From Euryarchaeota archaeon UBA258 (GTDB lineage Archaea; Thermoplasmatota; Poseidoniia; Poseidoniales; Poseidoniaceae), in NCBI GenBank assembly GCA_002502605.1, contig DAPR01000071.1, positions 1,612 to 11,176 on the forward strand: DNA of 9,565 nucleotides. Reading direction: 5' to 3'. The position numbers were made by a program, and so were the translations under genes. A model generated the notes under the pieces. The model made no database searches and was not told where the DNA came from. It worked only from the letters and a program-made list of their open reading frames with translations. This document shows positions 1-4,334 of the stretch, piece after piece (positions within the stretch are counted from its first letter, which is position 1; every line of letters starts with the position of its first letter).

Positions 1-314
1 TGTTCGTTTCTGGCGGCTTCGTCTCGATTGTGGCCCACCGCCACCAGCCGATGCATGTGCTCGTTCGAGCGCGTCACCCAGAGCACATCGCTGCTCTCTT
101 TCCCGACCTTGAACCGACCGTGCTCGATACAGCGGACTACCGGTTTCGTGTGGTGGTTCACCGCACTGCTGTCCAGCGCGCACTGTCTCACTACATTGCA
201 GGCATGGAGTATGACAACTTCAAGGCCAGCATACGCGATGAGCCCTATCACGAAGTTTGCCTCGATGTTTGGCGGACCATGTGGGCCTACGGCAAGCGAG
301 AGGGGGGTGAGTGA
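1..314 (+). CDS. Small conserved protein of unknown function, 5' end outside window
   Basis: The reading frame is open from the left edge (first full codon at 3) to a TGA at 312-314, giving about 103 residues. Visible stretches include GGFVSIVAH near the start, VLVRAR, DYRFRVVVHR, a central IAGMEYDNFKASI and a C-terminal VWRTMWAYG. This order resembles a family of roughly 100-110 residue hypothetical proteins I recall, which begin Met-Trp-(hydrophobic), carry an F-F-S-(I/V)-V strand, a ladder of V-R-A-R, and end in a Tyr-Asn-Phe-Lys helix and a Trp-containing helix. If so, only a few N-terminal residues are missing, and the GTG at 30 is not the true start. The function is unknown. The next gene, a phosphatase, starts on the base after this stop, so the two are almost certainly co-transcribed and translationally coupled. 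The C-terminal codons (AGGGGGG) also form that gene's ribosome binding site. Confidence 0.7.
   Translation, partial: FVSGGFVSIVAHRHQPMHVLVRARHPEHIAALFPDLEPTVLDTADYRFRVVVHRTAVQRALSHYIAGMEYDNFKASIRDEPYHEVCLDVWRTMWAYGKREGGE
301..310 (+). promoter_or_regulatory. Shine-Dalgarno site of the phosphatase gene
   Basis: AGGGGGGTGA lies inside the last codons of the upstream gene and matches most of the archaeal/bacterial consensus GGAGGTGA. It sits 4 nt before the ATG at 315. It supports this start and indicates coupled translation. Confidence 0.6.
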
Positions 315-857
315 ATGCGAACAAGTCTGACCCACCCGTTGTATGTGACCTGGGTGCCTCTTGCGGACGATGAGGGGCGTATGGGGATGACGCTGTGCCC
401 CGGCAAATACCAGCCCGTAGCCTCGACCGGTTCATGGGATCGTCAGCTCGACGTTGATTTGGACGACCTCGTCACCATGGGCACACAGCGCTTGGTGAGC
501 CTTGTCACTCACGAGGACATGCGAATGCTTCGTGTCGAAACATTGGGCGAAGATTCCCAAAACAGGGGCATGGAGTGGAACCACCTCCCTATCCCAGACA
601 CCACCGCACCAACTCCTGCCTGGCTTGAGGCTGCTTTGCCAGTCTTACGGGAATTAGTCATGTCTGTTCCTGAAGGCGAAGTGGCCGTTGTGCATTGCAT
701 GGGTGGGCTAAGCCGGGCCGGGACATTCATGGCACTGTATCTATGGATGAGAGGTATGCCCATGTTGGATTCGATTGCGCATGTCCGTGAATGCCGCTCC
801 CCAAATTGCATCAATTTTGAACAGCAGAGGTTCTTGATTCGGTACGCAGAAGAATAA
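315..857 (+). CDS. CX5R protein phosphatase (dual-specificity/tyrosine phosphatase superfamily)
   Basis: This 180-residue protein carries the cysteine phosphatase signature HCMGGLSRAG, with nucleophile C128 and phosphate-binding R134 (C-X5-R). The segment HLPIPDTTAP comes before it. D95 lies at the place expected for the general-acid aspartate of the WPD-type loop. The N-terminal segment around GMTLCPGKY and WDRQLDVDLDDL resembles single-domain phosphatases annotated as CDKN3- or dual-specificity-like in bacteria. These would remove phosphate from phospho-Tyr/Ser/Thr proteins or possibly another phosphoester; the substrate cannot be read from sequence. The length fits a single domain, with no signal peptide or membrane segment, so it is probably cytosolic. 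The start at 315 is supported by AGGGGGGTGA 4 nt upstream and by direct abutment with the previous stop. The next gene begins 18 nt after the stop, so the three genes look like one operon. The family assignment is firm; the biological role is not. Confidence 0.87.
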   Translation: MRTSLTHPLYVTWVPLADDEGRMGMTLCPGKYQPVASTGSWDRQLDVDLDDLVTMGTQRLVSLVTHEDMRMLRVETLGEDSQNRGMEWNHLPIPDTTAPTPAWLEAALPVLRELVMSVPEGEVAVVHCMGGLSRAGTFMALYLWMRGMPMLDSIAHVRECRSPNCINFEQQRFLIRYAEE

Positions 858-875
858 ACGGAAGGGATGATTACA

Positions 876-1487
876 ATGAAAACACAATACACATCAGCAA
901 TTGAAGGATTGACTTCATTGCATGCACGCATGATGGCCGATGATTCGTGGCGTGAATGGGATGACGCCTTCACAACGGCTTATCTCTTCAACAAAAAGGC
1001 TCACGATCTCCTTGAAATAAGAATGGGACAAGATGCCCCCTATCACTCACTCTGGACTGATGGCTACGCGTTGGTCCATGGCAATCCTTCCTTCGACGCA
1101 GGGTTTTGGATCATAACATTCAACCATTTAGCACAACAGTTCAACGTCCCTATCTCATGGATGGCGGCACTGCGGTTAAGTGTCATTGCCGACCCATACT
1201 CTGGATACCGTTGGGTCTTGAGACGGCTACCAAACTTTGTTGATGAGGAGGGGTGCTGTAATGAATCACTGTGGGCGACTCACCTTGACGGTGTGAAGGC
1301 TGGGCTCATCACAAACAAAGAGTTCCCGTTTCAGCGCAGACCGGAGAATGAACACATCAGTGCAATGGCTATGAGTGCAGCGAAGGAAGCAGCAGAGTCC
1401 CTTGACTTATCATTGAGTCAATACCTTTTGCACCTGAACGACACGAGCAGGGACATGAAGCCACTCCCAAGAGCTGATGATGAATGA
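876..1487 (+). CDS. Hypothetical protein, 203 residues
   Basis: I do not recognise this protein. An in-frame ATG at 867 directly touches the purine run GGAAGGG (860-866). The ATG at 876 leaves a normal 9-nt gap from it, so 876 is preferred. The protein is predicted to be soluble and rich in Trp and other aromatics in its first 120 residues (SWREWDDAF, HSLWTDGYALVHG, FDAGFWIITFNHL, ISWMAALRL). A Cys pair, EEGCCNES, follows near the middle. The C-terminal part is helical: AAKEAAESLDLSLSQYLLHL (about residues 168-187) looks like the amphipathic helix-turn-helix of some antitoxin-like or ribbon-helix-helix segments, but this is only a resemblance. The tail is acidic (ADDE). It follows the phosphatase by 18 nt and is presumably in the same operon. 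Its G+C is visibly lower than that of the first gene (30 of 60 bases at 901-960 against 37 of 60 at 1-60), so the cassette may be of mixed origin. Confidence 0.78.
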   Translation: MKTQYTSAIEGLTSLHARMMADDSWREWDDAFTTAYLFNKKAHDLLEIRMGQDAPYHSLWTDGYALVHGNPSFDAGFWIITFNHLAQQFNVPISWMAALRLSVIADPYSGYRWVLRRLPNFVDEEGCCNESLWATHLDGVKAGLITNKEFPFQRRPENEHISAMAMSAAKEAAESLDLSLSQYLLHLNDTSRDMKPLPRADDE

Positions 1488-1671
1488 TCTTCACGAGTTA
1501 AGACTGAATCCAACCGTTCGCAGATGGAAACACCGGCCTACACAAAGAAATGTCCAAGGTTTGGGTTTCAAACTGCAGGAAGCAGACCAATTCGAGCCAA
1601 TCCACCCCAGAGCGGATCGAGGAAGGCAGGAAGCATTCTGTGGCGCATGTAAACGGCAGCGGCGAGGCTGA
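1477..1671 (+). CDS. Doubtful small ORF overlapping two genes
   Basis: This 64-codon frame begins inside the last codons of the preceding gene (ATGATGAATG at 1477-1486) and runs into the 3' end of the opposite-strand phytoene synthase-like gene, overlapping it by about 100 bp. The product would be basic, with TVRRWKHRPTQRNVQG near the start and CGACKRQRRG at the end. A weak GAGCTGAT lies just before the start. The ATGA-type overlap would fit translational coupling, but no recognised domain is present and much of the frame is antisense to a conserved gene. It could equally be chance. Confidence 0.2.
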   Translation: MMNDLHELRLNPTVRRWKHRPTQRNVQGLGFKLQEADQFEPIHPRADRGRQEAFCGACKRQRRG

Positions 1672-2866
1672 TTTTCTGAACCTTGTTGAGTTTCACTCGC
1701 TTCGTGAATACATCACCTTGTTGCCTTTCGATTTGGCGGAGGATTTTGTCATAGAAGGCGATCATGGCCGCAGGTGAATATCGTGTTCTGCGTGGGAGAA
1801 GCGGTAACAACTGTCGCGCTTCATCGAGGTAGGTTCGAGCCCTTCGTGCGTAATCTCTGCAGTAAGGCTCCCATTGTTTGTTGAGCACCACTTGCTCACC
1901 AAGTTCAGGTTCTGTGATCCCATTTGATTCCAATTCATCAAGTGGGAGGTACACACGGTCGCGTTGAATGTCTTCGCCAACATCACGAAGAACGTTGGTC
2001 AACTGCATGAAAATGCCCCATGATTCTGCAAACTTCTTTGCCCGGGGATCTTCATAACCATAGATTTCGATGCACATCAAACCGACCACAGAGGCCACAC
2101 GATAGCAGTAAACATACAATTCATCGAAACTGCGGTATCGGTTGTTGTAGAGGTCATCTTCCATTCCAGAGATGAGGTCATCGAAGACTTCTCGACCGAT
2201 TGAGTAGCGGTCGACGGTTTCTTTGAGGGCCAAAAACACTGGATCGGTCGAATAAACATCCGAGTAACAGGTTGAAAGTTTCTTCCGGAAGAAAAACAAC
2301 TGAGTGATTTTGTTGAGGTAGGCTTCCTCATCAAGAATGGTTCCTTGATCTTGAAGGCTTTCGAGTTGTTCTCTGTACGCTACGGCTTCTGGATCCATCT
2401 CACCTTTGCTGCCTGGGAATCGGTCGGCCCAGTCTCCGTCAGCGATGTCATCTGCTCTTCGACAGAATGCGTACACAGCACACATTGCATTGCGCTGTTC
2501 ATCTGGTAGATACTTGAACGAATGGTAGAAATTTCCTGCCTCACGCATCGTCAGTTCTTCGCAGTAACGGAACGCCAACTTCATCAATTCTTGAGGAGGC
2601 TTATCGGACCAAATTGGTGCGTCGAGGTGTTCGAATGGGTCGACCAGTTCGTTCTTTTCCCCGACGATACCAATGAATGTTGCACCTTCACGGAGTGCTT
2701 CCATTGCCGTCACGCTCACGGCTTTCACGGCGTCGCGAGCAAGCATAACACCGGCACGAACGTGATCCAATGCCGTAACGGACTGTTGCCCTTCGCCATC
2801 CTCGCGAGTTGTTGCGTTCCCTTTGAGCGGGAACAACAAATCGAGGGGTTTTCGGCGTTCGAGCAT
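1568..2866 (-). CDS. Phytoene synthase / presqualene-diphosphate synthase-like enzyme with long N-terminal extension
   Basis: This trans-isoprenyl diphosphate head-to-head condensing enzyme is 432 residues long. The core begins near residue 94 (LMKLAFRYCEELTMREAGNF). It contains the first Asp-rich motif in CRRADDIADG (D139, D140, D143), GMEDDL (234-239), the signature YVYCYRVASVVGLM (251-264) and the second Asp-rich motif in LTNVLRDVGEDIQRDRVYLP (D295, D299). These bind Mg2+ and the diphosphates of two prenyl substrates. The pattern fits CrtB (2 GGPP to phytoene), but the segment CIEIYGYEDP is also close to HpnD, which makes presqualene diphosphate. Product identity is therefore unresolved. 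Residues 1-93 precede the normal start of the family and have no recognised domain. The in-frame TAG about 14 codons upstream limits how far the start could move; 2866 is the only in-frame ATG near there. The gene follows a squalene synthase-like gene on the same strand after 231 bp. No transit or membrane segment is evident; the C-terminal part (MRHRMLPAFLDPLWGGLARI) is moderately hydrophobic. Confidence 0.92.
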   Translation of the reverse strand: MLERRKPLDLLFPLKGNATTREDGEGQQSVTALDHVRAGVMLARDAVKAVSVTAMEALREGATFIGIVGEKNELVDPFEHLDAPIWSDKPPQELMKLAFRYCEELTMREAGNFYHSFKYLPDEQRNAMCAVYAFCRRADDIADGDWADRFPGSKGEMDPEAVAYREQLESLQDQGTILDEEAYLNKITQLFFFRKKLSTCYSDVYSTDPVFLALKETVDRYSIGREVFDDLISGMEDDLYNNRYRSFDELYVYCYRVASVVGLMCIEIYGYEDPRAKKFAESWGIFMQLTNVLRDVGEDIQRDRVYLPLDELESNGITEPELGEQVVLNKQWEPYCRDYARRARTYLDEARQLLPLLPRRTRYSPAAMIAFYDKILRQIERQQGDVFTKRVKLNKVQKISLAAAVYMRHRMLPAFLDPLWGGLARIGLLPAV

Positions 2867-3097
2867 GGAGACCAGTTGACTCTCATCAGTTCCCCTTTTT
2901 GAGACCTACGGATGTTTGCACCATTTGACAATTGCAAAAACATGCTGTTTTCAGGAAAATATTGGCCTTGAAAGGCTCTGATGAATAATAATCAGTATTT
3001 ACTTACTCGTAGTGCTGAACGAGATTGAACCTCCATTGCCTCATGAACAGGCCCTTTGAACGAAACAACAATCGCTGTTCCGTCAACCAAAACGGAT
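2867..3097 (-). promoter_or_regulatory. Spacer between the two condensing-enzyme genes with a possible archaeal promoter
   Basis: This 231-bp spacer is AT-rich in its middle (about 2930-3000). Read on the minus strand, AATATTTTCC (2957-2966) is a plausible TATA-like box that would place a transcript start near 2935, some 70 nt before the ATG at 2866. The spacer therefore suggests that the downstream gene can be transcribed independently of its neighbour. AAAAAGGGGAA (about 2890-2900) looks like a ribosome binding site but is positioned for an out-of-frame ATG at 2886. No RNA gene is visible. Confidence 0.3.
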
Positions 3098-3111
3098 TCA
3101 CTCGGGAACAT
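2992..3111 (-). CDS. Very short ORF between the two synthase genes (doubtful)
   Basis: A 39-codon frame starts at ATG 3111, overlaps the last 14 nt of the squalene synthase-like gene in another frame, and ends at a TGA at 2994-2992. Its product would read MFPSESVLVDGTAIVVSFKG, then a charged tail ending VSKY. The overlap geometry fits an operon, but there is no convincing ribosome binding site (GTGATG only), no recognised family, and an open run of this length is not rare by chance. Confidence 0.15.
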   Translation of the reverse strand: MFPSESVLVDGTAIVVSFKGPVHEAMEVQSRSALRVSKY

Positions 3112-4120
3112 CACGGTTCTTTTCCAACAGACGTTTTACGCCACCAGGAATCAGCAGGGCTCGCAGAAGTTTACGAGCATAGGATTTCATCTCATCTCGT
3201 GTGACCTTGATGCGATCTTCTGAGTCGAGAATGTTGCCAGTGCGAAGCAGTGTTACCGTACGCTGTCCAACTAACACAGGCAGCATGCATGAAGCTTTGA
3301 GCCTAAATTGGCCCTCAGGAAGCATCCGAATGTATTCGACAGCAGCGTCAAAGTGATCATTGGCTAGGTCAAGGTATTCGTCGTAGAGCGGTCGGAATCG
3401 GTCGATGTTTGAGGCATCCATCAGATCTTCTGGTTGTAGTCCATGGCGGCTCAATGCCTCGCTTGGGATGTAACATCGTCCAAAGCGCAAATCTTCTGGA
3501 ATGTCCCTGAGGATGTTGATCATCTGCAGGGCTTTTCCAAAACGAACGCCTTTTTCAAAAAATTCTATTTCTTTTTCTGGCGATAACGACATCAGGTGAG
3601 CGAGGGACATTTTTGTCCAAAACACACCCACACAGCCTGCGACTCTGTAGGTGTAATCATCCAATTCCTCGTCATTGCTGAGTGAGGAAATACCGCCGCC
3701 TTCTTTCGCCGGACCGAACCGTTCAAGGTCGAGGATTTGTCCTGCGACAATGACGTCAAGACATTCGAGCATTCGCTCTTTATCACCCGTACTATAGAAT
3801 TCAAGGGCTTCAACAACACTCTGAACATTACGAAGAAGTTCAGCCTCACTTTCGTTGGTTTGGATGCCTGCAATTTCAGAAAAATCCGGTAAGTCTTGGG
3901 ATCGACCTTGAACAACATCATTGTAGGATTTCAAAAGTTGAAGCAAAACCTGAGTTTCTCCGTGTTTGGAATCAGCGATTGTATCTGCAACCCTTGCCAG
4001 CAGGTAAAGCAGTCCAATTTGGCCTCTGATTTTCTTAGGGAGGTACTTGAGCGTGGGGTAAAACGATCTGGAAGTCGATTCCAGAAGACCATCGATTTCA
4101 GCATTGATCAACACCGCCAT
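3098..4120 (-). CDS. Squalene synthase-like enzyme (squalene/phytoene synthase superfamily)
   Basis: This 340-residue enzyme has all core motifs of the squalene synthase branch: STSRSFYPTLKYLP (15-28), the first Asp-rich motif LLARVADTIAD (D46, D50), QILDLERFG (128-136), DDYTYRVAGCVGVFW (154-168) and the second Asp-rich motif INILRDIPEDLRFGRCYIP (D206, D210). Known members condense two farnesyl diphosphates via presqualene diphosphate. True squalene synthases then reduce the intermediate with NADPH, while HpnC-type relatives stop at or process the intermediate. The DTIAD and LDLERFG sequences look more squalene-synthase-like than HpnC-like, but activity cannot be settled from motifs. There is no C-terminal membrane anchor of the eukaryotic type; the tail KLLRALLIPGGVKRLLEKN is basic and amphipathic and might touch membranes. 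Start ATG 4120 is supported by GAGGGG 5 nt upstream, held in the loop of a hairpin. The gene is divergent from the zinc-ribbon gene and upstream of a second superfamily member. Confidence 0.93.
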   Translation of the reverse strand: MAVLINAEIDGLLESTSRSFYPTLKYLPKKIRGQIGLLYLLARVADTIADSKHGETQVLLQLLKSYNDVVQGRSQDLPDFSEIAGIQTNESEAELLRNVQSVVEALEFYSTGDKERMLECLDVIVAGQILDLERFGPAKEGGGISSLSNDEELDDYTYRVAGCVGVFWTKMSLAHLMSLSPEKEIEFFEKGVRFGKALQMINILRDIPEDLRFGRCYIPSEALSRHGLQPEDLMDASNIDRFRPLYDEYLDLANDHFDAAVEYIRMLPEGQFRLKASCMLPVLVGQRTVTLLRTGNILDSEDRIKVTRDEMKSYARKLLRALLIPGGVKRLLEKNRDVPE

Positions 4121-4138
4121 TGAAGCCCCTCTGCTTCA
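4121..4138 (-). promoter_or_regulatory. Hairpin enclosing the Shine-Dalgarno site of the squalene synthase-like gene
   Basis: TGAAGC (4121-4126) and GCTTCA (4133-4138) are perfect inverted repeats. On the minus strand the loop reads AGAGGG and, with the next stem base, gives GAGGGG, the ribosome binding site 5 nt before the ATG at 4120. The stem ends on the base next to the start codon. If the hairpin forms in the mRNA it would partly hide the site and the start, a typical arrangement for translational control. Effect inferred, pairing seen directly. Confidence 0.5.
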
Positions 4139-4140
4139 CC

Positions 4141-4191
4141 GCAAACGCTTGCTGTTCTTGACCCTGTGGGCAGGCTGTTGCCCCGAGGCAA
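4141..4191. repeat. Series of three short inverted repeats
   Basis: Three small perfect hairpins follow each other: GCAA-ACGC-TTGC (4141-4152), CCTG-TGGG-CAGG (4163-4174) and TTGCC-CCGA-GGCAA (4178-4191). They lie in what would be the 5' leader of the minus-strand squalene synthase-like gene. Individually the short stems could be chance; as a row next to two longer inverted repeats they suggest a structured leader or operator region. Confidence 0.35.
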
Positions 4192-4201
4192 GGCATGAGA
4201 A

Positions 4202-4252
4202 GGCCAATCGTTTGTTGTTTGTAAGAAACAAACTATGGTTGAAGCATTGGCC
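4202..4252. repeat. Nested inverted repeat in the divergent promoter region
   Basis: The outer arms GGCCAAT (4202-4208) and ATTGGCC (4246-4252) are perfect 7-bp inverted repeats. Inside them lies a second one that can pair in two ways: GTTTGTT (4210-4216) with AACAAAC (4227-4233), or GTTTGT (4217-4222) with ACAAAC (4228-4233). The near-concentric layout between two divergent genes would suit binding of a dimeric regulator or a leader RNA structure. No specific regulator motif was recognised. Confidence 0.45.
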
Positions 4253-4291
4253 GTGGAATGACCCATGATTTGTCGGGATATGCAAGCAAGA

Positions 4292-4300
4292 CTTTATTTC
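4292..4300 (+). promoter_or_regulatory. Possible archaeal TATA box of the zinc-ribbon/helicase operon
   Basis: CTTTATTTC is preceded by the purine-rich GCAAGA, which could serve as a BRE-like element. A start about 25 nt downstream would fall near 4320, leaving a leader of roughly 15 nt that contains the ribosome binding site. It is the only AT-rich box at a suitable distance. The match to the archaeal consensus is partial. Confidence 0.35.
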
Positions 4301-4321
4301 AAGTCAAGCCAGCCGCATTAT

Positions 4322-4329
4322 GAGGGGGT
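4322..4329 (+). promoter_or_regulatory. Shine-Dalgarno site that sets the zinc-ribbon protein start
   Basis: GAGGGGGT lies 5 nt before the ATG at 4335. The earlier in-frame ATG at 4320 would overlap this site and has no site of its own, so 4335 is the better start. Confidence 0.6.
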
Positions 4330-4334
4330 ATAGT

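Noticed and set aside
312..317. Readthrough fusion of the first small protein with the phosphatase, which share a frame across a TGA
   Set aside because: A ribosome binding site and ATG sit at the right place for separate initiation, and both proteins resemble complete stand-alone families.
867..875. Start of the third gene at ATG 867
   Set aside because: The purine run GGAAGGG would be directly adjacent to it, leaving no spacing. ATG 876 is at a normal distance.
509..973. 154-codon minus-strand frame opposite the phosphatase gene
   Set aside because: It is antisense to the conserved CX5R phosphatase and has no recognisable motif or start signal.
2522..2902. 126-codon plus-strand frame opposite the 5' part of the phytoene synthase-like gene
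   Set aside because: It lies antisense to the catalytic core and N-terminal extension and shows no domain or ribosome binding site.
4320..4334. Start of the zinc-ribbon gene at ATG 4320
   Set aside because: The strong GAGGGGGT lies downstream of that ATG and serves the ATG at 4335, which also places the zinc ribbon at the very N-terminus.
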